Source of the DNA: Lepeophtheirus salmonis | Lineage: Eukaryota; Arthropoda; Copepoda; Siphonostomatoida; Caligidae | Length of the DNA: 64,000 nucleotides | Assembly (NCBI RefSeq): GCF_016086655.4 | Contig: NC_052137.2 | Location: 37,902,007-37,966,006, forward strand | Direction: 5' to 3' | Part shown: piece after piece, positions 44,885-56,399 of the stretch | How positions within the stretch are numbered: position 1 is the stretch's first letter | How the letters are laid out: the number at the start of each line of letters is the position of its first letter | Translations under genes and position numbers: made by a program | The notes under the pieces: generated by a model | The model's database searches: none | Told to the model about the DNA's origin: nothing | Seen by the model: only the letters and a program-made list of their open reading frames with translations

Positions 44885-45870
44885 TGATCATTGAGCAGTT
44901 GCGCAAAAAATCCCAGAGCGGATCTTGTCTAGAGAGGAAAACAAGAGGATCACAAGGACATTTTGAGTCAATAGATGCACTGTTAGGATGATCAAAAAAT
45001 GGCTGAACGAAATAGGGCATAATTTTAAGGATCTCTAATACCCTGGAGAGTCTTGCACATTCCGAACACCTTCAAAAATTGCTACAGTGAAAACCTTAAT
45101 TGAAGCCAACCCTTCTACAAGTGCACGTAAGCTTGCTCACGTCACCTAAGACAATGAGGAACCTTTTGGCTGAGGATTTGAGCCTTAATTTGAAGACAAG
45201 AGTTCAACCTTTAACCTCAGAACACCGCAAAAAGAGAGAACAACGATGTTTGAAGGAACCCATTCAAGAAGTAAACTGAGGGTCATGTTCTGTCTTTTCT
45301 GACGAAAAAACATTTTTGGTTCACAAATACCATAATCAAACGAATGAAAGGTACATAGCATCTTCAGTTAGCTCTGTCAATCCTTCTGATAGAGTTGTGA
45401 GAAAATCAAAGCATCCTGCCTACATGATGATGCTCAGTTTTGATAGGAGTGATAGTAAATCTCTTTCTCCCATATAGTTTAACATAAGTGTCAATACTAA
45501 GAGCTACAAGGAAGTACTTTAGAGTCAAGAAATTCCATGTCTTGAGGCAACCTATGGTCGTGGGGGCTTCATGTGGATGTAAGATGGAACCCCTGCCCAT
45601 ACATCAAATGCAATTGAGCAGTTTCTTTCCAAGAAGCTGGGCTCGGAAATGTTTTGGTCGAAAGAAGTTTGGCCTCCGTCTTCACCAAACCTAAACTCCC
45701 TTGATTTCAGCATTTGGGGTGAAGTCTTTGCAAAATCTCATCCTAATTTGGAGTCTCTAAAGGCCTAGGCCAATATGTCTATCAGCTATGTCAAGAAAGC
45801 CTGTCCTGCATTCAGAAGAAGAATTTACATGTGCATTGAATTTAAAGGCTCAGTTTTTTTTTTAGAAATA
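44885..45870 (+). pseudogene. Mariner-like transposase, near full length, inactivated
   Basis: The reading passes through IPERILSREENKRITRTF, a stop, VNRCTVRMIKKWLNEIGHNF, RTPSKIATVKTLIEANPSTS, KTMRNLLAEDLSLNLKTRVQ, then CSVFSDEKTFLVHKYHNQTN. It continues as RVVRKSKHPAYMMMLSFDRS, DGTPAHTSNAIEQFLSKK and WPPSSPNLNSLDFSIWGEV, and ends KKACPAFRRRIYMCIEFKG. The two DNA-binding motifs are followed by the three catalytic Asp codons at 45301 (SDEK), 45583 (DGTPAH) and 45703 (NSLDF). The last two are in one frame with 39 residues between them, wider than classical DD34D mariner. At least five stops or frameshifts are present, and the stretch between about 45430 and 45540 is scrambled. No terminal repeats were identified. 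Its first 180 bp are duplicated at 43436. Confidence 0.8.
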
Positions 45871-46543
45871 AATCATCCTTAAGGTGTCTTCAATACCTAC
45901 CAAAAAGCTTTTTGTTGTGCGAAGTAATTTGTAGCATTGGCAGCATTTTTTATGTTGTGCGTCTGGCTTCACCAGTTACTAGTCCCCAGCCGGTATATAT
46001 TTTTATTTTTTGAGTGCTTGGTTATTAGAATTTTTTGAAAAAAACAACTCCAAAAACTAAAATTTTTCGCCGAGGGTGGCATGAGCGCTGCAAATTTATT
46101 TTTTGTTTGTATTGCTCATTTAGATACACGTTTTCAATGTCATTTTCAAACAGAAGAAAGCATTACTACCTACCCTAATTTCTATTTTATTTTTTACACT
46201 AAGAAGAAACAAAATCAAAATACTTGTTCTAAATTGGTTTAACCACCTACATTAAAATATAGGGCAACAATAACTAAGCGCATTCGATCAAATGAAAAAA
46301 TAAATGTGGAGACTGTCTTAAAATAAAAAAGTGGCAGTACTTCTTCTATGAACTATTTGATGAGCCCATGACTGATGCTCTGAAAAAATTGGAGGTAACT
46401 TTTTTCAACGCAGTTGCTGATGAAGCAGGATTACCTTTTGTGAAAAAAAATCCACATTAATAAAGGCGGGAGATAACTTTGGAGTCCTGAAATATTTCCA
46501 AAGTCTCACAGATGAAGAGCTGTCAGAACAATAAAGGGGTGGC

Positions 46544-47093
46544 TAGCAAAACGTGGACTCCAGAGATTGTTTTAGAAATCTAAGGCCTCTTGGCATTCAT
46601 AACTTCTGTCAGAAGGTGTTGGGGGATCCTCTTGTATGAGGACACCCCCAAATAACACTTCAAGGCCCACTTGATGGTACTAGGAGCCAAGGAGAAGTCG
46701 TTGACTAGACGATTAATCGACTTGGTGGGGTCTTAATTGATCTTCTTCTCCAATCTGGACAAGAACTCTTGAGTCCTCTTTTAATTGTATCCTCCACTTC
46801 TTGCTTTCTTGGACAGGTCTTCTCCATCATTCTTCATCTTAGTAACCTTAAAACCAGGCTCCTGGAGTACTTCGCAATGTCCATAATACTTGCCATCTTA
46901 AATTTAGCATCTAGGAGATCTGAGATGTGCTACCTTTCGGCTTCTGTCTCACACAGGATGATGAAATGACGAAATGTTTATTATAATTTGTTAATGCTCA
47001 AAGGATGGATGACTTATATTATTAAAAAAATAATGACAAAGCCTTCTTATATTAATAAGAAATTAATATTTATTAACAGTCCACGTTTTGCTA
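46544..47093 (-). mobile_element. Short non-autonomous mariner inserted in hAT
   Basis: TA followed by GCAAAACGTGGACT (46546-46559) is repeated exactly in reverse complement as AGTCCACGTTTTGC (47078-47091) followed by TA (47092-47093). These 14-bp inverted ends flanked by TA on both sides delimit a 550-bp element. It carries only the N-terminal part of a transposase on the minus strand. The flanking DNA on both sides is hAT coding sequence, so the mariner inserted later than the hAT. Confidence 0.8.
46570..46970 (-). pseudogene. Mariner-like transposase N-terminal part
   Basis: On the minus strand the reading is HISDLLDAKFKMASIMDIAK, YSRSLVL, then after a frameshift MKNDGEDLSKKARSGGYN, a stop, KRTQEFLSRLEKKIN, a stop, DPTKSINRLVNDFSLAPSTI, KWALKCYLGVSSYKRIPQHL and LTEVMNAKRP. 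This is the bipartite helix-turn-helix DNA-binding region plus linker. The element ends before the first catalytic Asp, so it could at most have made a DNA-binding peptide, and the stops preclude even that. Confidence 0.75.
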
Positions 47094-47394
47094 CTCAAGC
47101 CTCACGTGACCCTAATTGCTACACTACACTTTAAGGGTAAAGCCTAACTTGCTATCAAGGACCATATCCCTCCTTGAACTGCTGACATCTGCCCAAAATA
47201 GTGAGATTTTTGAAATATTCCCAACTATACGGACTGCTCTCAGAATTGATTTCATTCCACCAGTACCCTTTGTAGAAGCCAAGGGGACCTTCTGAAAGCT
47301 GAAGCTCATCAATACTTCCCTTATGTCAACCATGTCATTAGAACGCCATAATGGTCTAGACATCCTTACCATCACTCCCACAGTTACTCAGTAG

Positions 47395-49365
47395 ATCTCA
47401 TAGGATAATATTTCAATGACTTGGAATCATGGAAGGTAGGGAGAGTCATGCTATAAATAGGAGTTGTGCTGTTTATGTATTTGTGAGTTAACTTATTGTA
47501 TTTGCGTAATGAAGGATTTTTACAAAAAAATTATACTTTTTTGTGGGGGAGGGCAAGGGTCCCCCAGGATCTAGAATCGCCATGGGACATGTCAGACTTT
47601 CCAAAAATAAATTGAAATCTTTTTTATTCACCTTGGGACACCTTAACGTACATACATTATAAATATGAATGAATGTAATGATATTTGATAGTTAGCCAGA
47701 TAAATGTTGTTTAATATTTGTTTTATTTATTAGGTATACTCCTCTCCATTTTTACCTTTGCACAATTTGCATAATTTATGAGTCAAATTATGGTACATAT
47801 GATTGGTGTATTGATTTGGTGCTGTGTACACAAAAGATTATTCAAAGTTTGTAATTTCATAGATATTACTATATGACATGTATGGAAAAAAATTACCGAT
47901 ATAAGCTTAATATATACAAAAATATCCCTTAAAATGTTTTAACCCTATTGCAACCGTATGGTTCTATGATATTTTTATTGTGTAGAATGGAAAATCTTTT
48001 TTCCAAGAAGTCAAAACAAAGAAAAGGGTGTAATGGCGTGATCACACGACAATTACATTGACTTTTATTGCCTTCTATCGGTAAATTCTGGCTTCATATG
48101 TACATTTTTAAGTCAAGAAGTTTATAGTCATGTTTGTCAGGATATATGTTGTACCTCAAAGTTACTGTATTTATACGACAAAAACGTGTTTTGTTACTCA
48201 TTCCAAATTTAGACAACATTCCCACTCCTAAGTATTAGTTTACAATTACTCTCTCTGACATCTTGAATTGTCTTTTTCAGTCTATATACATAACGTATAT
48301 CTCCTTCTGTAGGAACGACTGAGTATAGAACCTACTCACATCGAGTTGAAGAAAATAATTCTTCGTGAGCATGTTGTCCACTGAGCGATGTCGATCCATT
48401 TTTATTATTTTAACGCTCCATCTACCGTATTAACTATGTATGTACGAGGATTGTTACCTTCAAAATAAGCGTTGACAAATATCTCAACTTGTGACGTTAT
48501 CAATTGACAAGCTATCAAATGAAATTGAAGTGTTCATTTATTGTCTCAAAGAAACTTTAAAATAATTAAGTAGTAATGAGGAAGTTAAAACCATTAAAAT
48601 TGGTGTTTTAAATAGGACGTAAGGAATTATCTCAAAATATTTTGAAATGGAGAATGTTGGGTAGTTGAAGAATATATCCAGGATCCTTCAGCTCTAACAA
48701 TGCAATTATGATATTTCTAAGAGTTTCTTCTAGGGGTAATCAATTTTTTTTATCACGTCTTACCCTCTCAATTATATGAGCTTGAATAAAAATTAGAAGA
48801 ACACAACAGGCAGAAAGCTTTACTAGGCCCAAATAGCCCCGGAGGGATGTGAATATGTTCTCTCTTCTCCCTATGTCTCTTTTTACAGCCCTCTCCCTGT
48901 TTCTTCTTTTCCACATTCATTCTTTGTTTTTATTCCGCTCTATTGGGCCTTGCAATGAAGGCCCCTCGGTTCAAGCATTTTTATTATATATTTATTACAA
49001 TAACTGTATTGTATTTTCGAAAATCATATACACATACATACAATACTATTTACTCACTAGAGGACTCTTAAGTTAAATGATTTTTTGGTAAAAGAAATGT
49101 GTTTAACTCAATTGAGTCAAACTGTAAAACTCACTGAATATTCAAATTGTATCACATGATCATCTAATGGAATGACCTAATTTACTTTATGGAAAATCCT
49201 TTTAAATTGAAGGAAGCAAAAGTTGATGTTTTTATAAATACAAAGGAGTGATAATGTGTTTTGATAATTAAGATAATTTTGTTATTTGGAGCGTTGTTGA
49301 TAACTTAGTAATACATATATTCATTATCAAAACTAGGTGAGTTCAACAATAACCTCTGCTTCTAC
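47395..49365. other. AT-rich tract, no supported feature
   Basis: TACGAGGATTGTTACCTTCA near 48451 resembles the start of some mariner terminal repeats, but no transposase or partner end follows. Open frames show no domain. Confidence 0.4.
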
Positions 49366-49379
49366 CATTAGAGGTGAAT

Positions 49380-50065
49380 AAAATTTCATGGTTTGCTCGG
49401 GAATAATAAGTGATAGTCCTTGTTGGACTCGGAGTAGAATTGAGGATCGATAGTGAGGTAATTTAATGCCTATATGTCTTCACAGTATATGTGTACGGAG
49501 TGTGATTTGTATTTTTTTCCTTTTTCTCACAGTTCATTGCCAATAATCTAATGATAAATTGTAAATATATAACAGTTTATCAAATTCATGAGTCAGGAAA
49601 AAAAAAATAATGTGACAGTGGAAGATCACACTATTTTTATAATTGCACCCTGTGAAGGGATTTTTATTTTCCAAAGCTGTTATCCTTATTATTTTATTCT
49701 TGAAGAGAGAATATATAAGTTTACAGTAATCACTAGTGCGTGAAAGACGAAGACTAACACTGATAAGTGTGACTCGGATACAAAAAAATTAATAAAATGA
49801 ATATTATAAAAAAAAGAAAAATTAACCAACAGAACAACAATTCGAACGGAAGAAGTTGAGGATCTACCTGAGAGTAATTCCAAGCTTTATGTTCTTGGTA
49901 ATTACAGATTGGGATTTTTGTTTGTTTCATTTTTATTATAGCTTCTCGCAGCTAGTCCAACAAAATGTCAGGACAGCTTAGCTTCTATCCTCCCAAAAAA
50001 CTTTCAAATTGTTAGATTGACCCCTTTAACTTTTGGTTCTTTTTATTTTTAGATACCGACAGAAC
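49380..50065 (-). repeat. Dispersed repeat family A, broken or nested copies
   Basis: Three minus-strand blocks are separated by unrelated DNA. 49380-49510 carries CTTGTTGGACTCGGAGTAG and ATTGAGGATCGATAG. 49640-49780 carries the 3' half (CAAAGCTGTTATCCTTATTA, ATTCTTGAAGAGAGAATA). 49935-50065 carries the 5' part (GCAGCTAGTCCAACAAAATG, CTTTCAAATTGTTAGATTGA and the T-rich start). The order suggests one copy inserted into another. Confidence 0.6.
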
Positions 50066-50433
50066 ATATTTTTATAGACAACTGACATTAATATACAAAC
50101 ATCCAAGATAAAAATTTAATTAAATAGTTAATCCATGTCTTTAATGGTATTTAAAAATGTTAAACAAAGTAGCAAACAAACGATTTGAGGTATTTGCTCA
50201 GCACTAAAAAACATAGAAAAATTTAGAAAATGAACTCTGAATTGGAGATTTTAGTATAGGAATTAGTGCACTTCTTTTTATTTAGTTTTTTCAGTTGTTT
50301 TTTTCATTTTAAAAAAAAAACCAAACCTTAAATTTAATTTAAACATATATATCGTCAAATAAGAATTTTATAAATGGAGATGATTATGCTATATTGTTAT
50401 TTTTAAAATGGAAACAATAATATTTAATTATTA

Positions 50434-51576
50434 TACCGGGTGCAGAAAAAGTAATGAGACCTTCTAAAAATACAGTTTGTTGTTTAAATCTTAAAGTTCT
50501 GATTATTTGTGACTATCTTAGATTCTAAGCCTTTGATTGATCTATATTTTGTAAACAAAAATTCTGTATATGTTGCAATGGAGGCAAGAATAGCCATCAT
50601 AGGCAATTTCATTCACGCCGACTGTTTGGCTGATGAACACAACCTTAAGGACAAACCCAAGAGTGGAAGGTCCACCAAAGTGAAGCCTGAAGACATCATG
50701 GAGGCCTTTAAGGCCAACCCAGCGATGAAGATGTCAGAGTACGCCAAGAAGAAAAAGTTGCATTGTTCTACTATGGGCAAGGCCATCCAAAAGGATAGGG
50801 AAGGTCGCATAGACGAATTGAGAATCCACTCATGTACCAACATCAAAAGAAACTCCATCTTCAGCAATGTCAACAACTCTTGAATGATCTGAAGCACAAC
50901 AGCAACCACCTAATTTTTTTCTCGATGAGAAGACCTGAAACGTTGAACTCGTATACAACAAGCAAAATGATCTGGAGGTATTCCTTGGCGAGGCTGACAA
51001 AAGCATCAGGACAGTCACCAAGACCAAATATCCAGCTTCTGTGATAATGTTGGGGGTTGTGGCATCAACTGGAGAAAAAATGCTTCCAATTTGGTTTCCT
51101 GTTGGATACCTGTTACCATGAAGAAGTACAAGAAGACCACGTACGTATTTCAGCAGGACAGGGCTCCGGCCCATAATGGTAATATTGTACAAGAGTGGAT
51201 GTAGATCTCTGGTCCGAGAACCTTTGGCTCCCTCAGAGTCCTGATCTGAATCCACTGGATTACCCCATTTGGTGACAAATTGGGAAGAAGGTCTACAAAG
51301 TCCACCACCCGAATATTGATGCCCTGAAGACCTCCGTTGACCAGCAGGGAGGATCATGAAAAAGGACTATGTTGACAATGTGTGCAAGGGGTTCTGGAAG
51401 CTGTTGGAGGCTCTCATTGAGGCTGATGGTGGCCAGATTAATAATAAATGGGCATTTTTATAATAAAAAATATTATAAAACAATTTTTTTTGTGTATAAC
51501 ATCATCATCCTGATGAATTATGAGTATTTTTATGACTACTTAGAGGGAGGTCTCAGTACTTTTTCTACCCCTGGTA
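50434..51576 (+). mobile_element. Complete mariner-like element with TIRs and TA duplication
   Basis: The left terminal repeat (50436-50461, CCGGGTGCAGAAAAAGTAAT...) and the reverse complement of the right one (51549-51574, CCAGGGGTAGAAAAAGTACT...) match at 22 of 26 positions. Both are flanked by TA, the mariner target duplication. The total length of 1,143 bp, including the TA pair, is normal for the superfamily. It is the only element here whose two ends and whole transposase region are all present. Confidence 0.9.
50578..51463 (+). pseudogene. Mariner-like transposase, full length but inactivated
   Basis: From the ATG at 50578 the first frame reads MEARIAIIGNFIHADCLADE, NLKDKPKSGRSTKVKPEDI and MEAFKANPAMKMSEYAKKKK, the DNA-binding half. 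After a frameshift near 50830 come LLNDLKHNSNHLIFFS, DEK (first Asp codon, 50924), VYNKQND, GEADKSIRTVTKTKYPASV, IMLGVVASTGEKMLPIWFPV and VFQQDRAPAHNGNIVQEWM (second Asp codon, 51157). Then come a stop, PQSPDLNPLDYPIW (third Asp codon, 51258) and VYKVHHPNIDALKTSVDQQ. The C-terminus ends near EADGGQINN. All three catalytic Asp codons survive, but several frameshifts and stops, and a short deletion around 51180, prevent a working protein. The peptide is close to multi-copy mariners I associate with sea lice. Confidence 0.85.
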
Positions 51577-51579
51577 TAT

Positions 51580-53685
51580 TCTATTCTATTCATTTTTTAA
51601 ATGGCGTCTATTATGTTTATCTCTTCAATCTACTTAATAATCATATATCATTATCCATTCATTTAATGTTAAAAAGTTTTTTTTTGTATTAAAATGTAAC
51701 CAGAGCTTCCGAATAAAAAAGAAGTCTGTAAAAATTTAAATGATAAAATGTAAAATGAAATCAAATATCGAAGAAAAGTGAGTTAAATCTAAGAGTATAG
51801 GATGGAAATGCTGAGGAAAATACAACCATAATGAAGTTTAGGAGGACATTGTTATCTTTATTCTACCATGCAAATTTGCCTTTTAAAGAGGAAAAAAGTG
51901 GGCCTAAAATCAGTGATAGTCAGCAAATTTTTCCCAACTATGGATATATTTCTTAATAATGTTGGAAATCTTTCACACTAAAAAAAAAGAAATTCTTATT
52001 CAACCAATCATTATTCAGATTAATGATCAGGGAAAAAGAACTATAAACATCAACTGCTCACAACCCAATACAATTTATATTTTTATGTTAGCGGGGTAAC
52101 ACCGTCAAAAAGATTAGGGGTAAATCCATTAATACGATTTTCAATGGTTTCAATGAATTAAGAAAAAGAAACCACAAAGATGTTTCAATATAAAAATGTT
52201 TTTTCATAATGTGATCCCTCTTGATATTATTATCTATTGAACCAATTGCTAACAATGAAGATGAACACATCAGTTATAATCATTACGGCATGATCAACTT
52301 TTAGAAAATGCGTGGATGGATTGATTCTATTAGAAATTTTTAATAATAATCTCTTTTATAAAGTAATCTTTTGAAGGGTTAAATTAAGGAGGAGCAGATT
52401 GAATGATTAAATTCCGCTATTTTAAATCAATTCAAATCTATGTAATAAAGCAAAGTTTGTCTGTATGAATGCTTGAATATATGAATATAAGAAAACAAGA
52501 CAATATTGCAGGCGTGTGTATATTGAATCGAACGTGTACATATACACTCTATATAATAATCCATGATGTAAATCCTATTAAAATATTTTGATCTAAGAAA
52601 TTATAATGTAGTCATTTTAATGAATTATTCCAGGCGTAGGCGTATAACAAGAGCACTTTTTTTATTCATTTGTCTTTTATTGGTCTCATAAGTACATACT
52701 ATATATTCATAATTCATGTTTGGATATGTTAATATTTGAATAAAATATAAATACTCCCATTTTAAAACAAATTTTGTTTTTGTATATTAGACAAAAATAT
52801 ACATATACACATATTTTTTTATTCAAACTCTTATTATTAATATATTTCTTTCATTCTTGAGGAGGGAACACGTCATATGAATGGATATAAGTATTATTGT
52901 ATTGAGTAGTTACGTGAGAGTGGGCGCATGGAAAACAAAGAGTAACAGTGAATATTTTTTGGGGGGTTATTTTCGATATTATTACAGAAAAATGAGTCTT
53001 TTAGCCGCTGCCTATTAATTCTGGGCAATGTCGGGTACAATCGTTGGTTTAATATAAAGCGAATACATTAGTTTCAGATAAAAATATATATTCAGATATT
53101 TATTAATTTTTATAATAATATAGGTACTCAGTAGTTTTTAAAAGGCGAGTTGGGGAAAATATGTTTAAACAGTAGAACAAACATAAAAATCCACCCGACA
53201 ATTAATTACGAGATTTCTTTATATCAATCAATCAACTGTTATTCAATATTTAGTATTCACTTATACCATACGCTCTAATGACTATTCTATTATTTTTAAT
53301 TTATCTCAAAACCCCATACTATAGGTATGTATATTCAAAATAATAAAACCATTAACTATTAATGACAGACTTTGTGGTAGCTCTTCTAAAATGTCACAAT
53401 AATGGATATCAATAAATATCACATAACTCCCTCGCACATAAAATTAAAGTCAATACAAACATTTCTCATTTTATATGAAGCTGTTTTATAAGGAAACTTA
53501 GACTTTCCTATCGATGGAAGAAATTCTATCCATATATTTCAGACATAACATCACTATAGAACGATTTAGCATTATGATGAAGGAGGAATTATCCTATTAA
53601 ACTCAATGTGCGTATGTTTGATAATCAGTTGTACCTAGAAAAGGAATTATACTCCAAAGACAGTTTCTATGTCAGATGGAGTCAT
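51580..53685. other. AT-rich tract with one diverged family A piece
   Basis: Around 52830-52960, TTTCATTCTTGAGGAGGGAA, GTAGTTACGTGAGAGTGGGC and CAAAGAGTAACAGTGAATAT match 27640-27810 and the 3' half of family A (minus orientation). Nothing else is supported. Confidence 0.4.
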
Positions 53686-53689
53686 ACTG

Positions 53690-53755
53690 GTTATTTATAC
53701 CTAATCAGAGACACTCCATCTAACCAACTAAAGGAATATTAACATAAAAAACATT
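53690..53755 (+). repeat. 3' segment of putative SINE, copy 2
   Basis: ATTTATACCTAATCAGAG, ACTCCATCTAACCAACTAAA and GGAATATTAACATAAAAAA parallel the last 60 bases of 5001-5159, both ending at an A-rich tail. The tRNA-like head is not recognisable here, as expected for a 5'-truncated or strongly diverged copy. Confidence 0.4.
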
Positions 53756-54289
53756 ACTTTTAATAACTTGTTAAAAATAAGAATATATCGTCAACTTTTG
53801 CACTTGATGAAGAATATAAAGTTTTTCCAATATATATACATTTTACGTGCATTTCGTATAAAAATGATGGACCCATTCATAAGCAAAAATTGTGCTTCCA
53901 TGAAATATTATTTCATACCTTTAAAAGTTTCGGCCGGGTTGAGTATTATTTTTTTTAATTTTGAGGGTTTGTTATATTATTTAATTAACTCTTGATAGTC
54001 GAGTCGTCTCTAATACAATTTTGTAATATATTAAAACTTTTATTGACATTCATTGTATAAAATTTGAGGAATTTGCACTTCTCTGATATTACCATCTATG
54101 GAAGATCTTGATAATTCATGTGTCTTTCCTTCTGCATACTTACGTAAGAGTGAAGTTGTCTAAAGATACATTATCTAAGAATCAATTTTTTTTCTCGATA
54201 ACTTCCCTTGAAAGATATCAACTATAATTTATTTAACTCAAGAACCCTCTTACTAAAGTAAAACATTTATAGCTTCGTTGATAGAGGCG

Positions 54290-54745
54290 TCCAGGAGGGG
54301 AAGAGGGGCTTGGTTTTTGGATTTTTTTTTTAAGAAATCCAAAAATTATCCTTTTTTTTAATTTGAAAAATTACATTTTTTCGAATTTTTTTTTTTTTGA
54401 ATATCCACAAGTATTGAAAAAAATTGGGAAACATTTTCAAAAATCCACAATAATTCTCAAAAATTAATTTTTTTTGAAAATAATTTAAATATCCATATCT
54501 ATTATCAAAAAGTTGTGTTTATCGGAGAAAATAATCAAAGTTCACAGCTGTTTAATTAAAATTAAACTTTTTTCCCACAAATTTCAAGTATAAAAATTGT
54601 TAAATTTTACATTTTTCTCCAAAAAAATCAATTATTTAATTTTTTGTTAAAAATTTAAAAATTGATAGTTATTCAAAGAAAATTTAATTTAATTTCAATA
54701 TTAAATTTTTTTGGAAAAATAATCAAATATTAAATTATCCAGTAA
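54290..54745. repeat. A/T-rich tandem repeat family E, copy 4
   Basis: It starts with a G-rich stretch (CCAGGAGGGGAAGAGGGGCTT), then carries degenerate units containing AAAAATCCACAATAATTCTC, AAATATCCATATCTATTATC and AAAGTTCACAGCTGTTTA separated by A- and T-runs. Each unit is about 50-60 bp. Non-coding. Confidence 0.55.
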
Positions 54746-54880
54746 AAAAATCTTACTTATAGAGCTAACTTTTGGTGTACCTGGGGATTGTATAATTTTT
54801 AAATACACAGCCATACCCATGGGCTAAAAGTCCACTAAGACGAAATAATCTGCTTAGAGAATACCATCTTCACAGATGTA

Positions 54881-55060
54881 AAAATGAAAGAAACGGAAAA
54901 TTAACGTTATCCCCATAACATTTTGAAGAATGTTAAGAAGGAGAGTAGCTTTGCTGTCATGACGTTTTTTAGATCAGCTACAAGCAATTTTGAAAAGAAG
55001 GAAATAAACAGAATTCCCACTCCGTATATAGCAAGGACATATACACTAAGTTCAACTATG
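54881..55060 (+). repeat. Dispersed repeat family A, 5' part
   Basis: GAAAGAAACGGAAAATTAAC, ATTTTGAAGAATGTTAAGAA, TAGCTTTGCTGTCATGACGT and ATCAGCTACAAGCA follow the family order. CCCACTCCGTATATAGCAAG then matches the subfamily segment of the copy at 25090-25440. The ACTCCGATG block and 3' half are absent. Confidence 0.65.
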
Positions 55061-55567
55061 ACTTTCACTTATCATTCTAAGAAGATATCTTCATTGGGGA
55101 TGTCCATCTTTATCTAAAATTTTGGGGATGCTATTAAAATGGTTGGTACATTATTCAATAAGCGACTGGGTAAAGAAGATTTCCTCTCTACTTAAAATAA
55201 TTAGAGAGTTGATGCAATTATTATTAAAATGCAACCAAATGCACTGAGTGGCAAAACATTTAGTAAGATTATTTTTTATGGAAAACTTAGATAACAGCGA
55301 TTCGAATTTAAGAATGGCTGATCACTTCTCCGTTATTCATCAATTATCATTCGTCATGATGGGTTATTCATATTGAAAAATATAGATTCACAAACAAGCG
55401 TAATATCAGGTACGATCAGCAACTCTTTGGTTAGGTCATTGCTCTTGTTTAATATTTTGGTTGTTCGTCTATCTATGAGTATTTTCCAAAATGAAGAGTC
55501 CATCATGTAGAATGATAAAATGACATTATAAACTATTCCTAAATCATTACTGTTTATGTTCTTCCTT

Positions 55568-55700
55568 TTGCTGCTACTTGCAGCTGATTAAATAAAAAGG
55601 AATGGCAGCTTAACTGGTTGAAGTCCCAAAGAATCTTCAAATTGTCAGAGTGATCACGTTAATTTTCTATTTATTTTTATGTACTTGTAGGAAAATATTA
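55568..55700 (-). repeat. Dispersed repeat family A, 5' part
   Basis: GCTACTTGCAGCTGATTAAA, AATGGCAGCTTAACTGG, CTTCAAATTGTCAGAGTGAT and TTAATTTTCTATTTATTTTT are the reverse complement of the family start. It is 0.5 kb from, and inverted relative to, the 54881 copy, with their 3' sides facing. Confidence 0.65.
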
Positions 55701-56134
55701 TGCAATACTGTCAATAACTCAATACATATAAGATGATTAAATCGAATCTGTACATTCTAAATGAAATTATTTTATGATATTTGTTCAGTATTTGAGTATA
55801 TCACTATTGGCGAAGATTCGTAGTCAACTTTAAGATAAGGAGTGATATATTACATACAAAAGGCGTACTCCCTTTCATAAACTACAGATAACCATAGGTA
55901 TAACTTAAAGGTATGTAGATACTTAATGAGATAAAATGTTTCCTGATAGTGAAGGCCACTCCATCTTCTACAATACAGCAATTGTATGTTGGAACTATGA
56001 ACTTGATTACGTCAACTTTGGCATGAGGAAGTGCACAAAACAACAAAGCTACATTCTTTATTCATCTAATGGTATATATATATCTATAAGAAAATATTGT
56101 ATTTTATTTGTTTTTAACGGTGAAACATTTAAAT

Positions 56135-56200
56135 CAGGGATTCTAAACAGGCAGCCCGTGGGCCAAGCCCGCCCTGCATGTGCATTTTTTATACGTTCTG
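56135..56200 (+). repeat. GC-rich relic, possible hAT end
   Basis: CAGGGATTCTAAACAGGCAG followed by CCCGTGGGCCAAGCCCGCCC resembles the CAGGGGTTCTCAAAC...GGCCCGCGGGCC type of hAT terminus found in many animals. It stands out by base composition. No partner or transposase was located. Confidence 0.35.
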
Positions 56201-56399
56201 CAAAAATTATTAATAAAAATACTTAAGACCATGACTAAAATAGTTTTATTATTTGCTGGAAGGAGGTACAAATTTTATGTTGATAAAATTAACCTAAATT
56301 TGGTTCTTAAGACAAGATTGACATTCACTAACCAATAATTTCCGGACAAGGTGAAACAATTGTTACCAATTTTTTCAATGAGTACTAGATAGTATCTTC

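Larger units (their letters stand above)
46360..47390 (+). pseudogene. hAT-like transposase C-terminus, interrupted by a mariner
   Basis: The left part (46360-46530) reads DALKKLEVTFFNAVADEA and, in a second frame, NFGVLKYFQSLTDEELSEQ. The right part (47180-47390) reads IFPTIRTALRIDFIPPVPFV, a stop, KLKLINTSLMSTMSLERHNG and LDILTI. The right part is the hAT dimerisation domain of the ZMYM1-like type (family: yP.l..alri.LtiPVtvaSaERsFSkLKliK.yLRStMsqeRLn.LailsIe). The SAERSFS core is mutated. A 550-bp mariner derivative at 46544-47093 sits between the parts. Earlier catalytic regions were not found. Confidence 0.7.

Noticed and set aside
47124..47381. 85-codon minus-strand frame
   Set aside because: Antisense shadow of the hAT dimerisation domain on the plus strand.
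50830..51357. 175-codon minus-strand open frame, the longest in the window
   Set aside because: It is exactly antisense to the mariner transposase whose motifs (QQD.APAH, PDLNPLDY) and terminal repeats are on the plus strand. The openness reflects the sense gene's codon bias.
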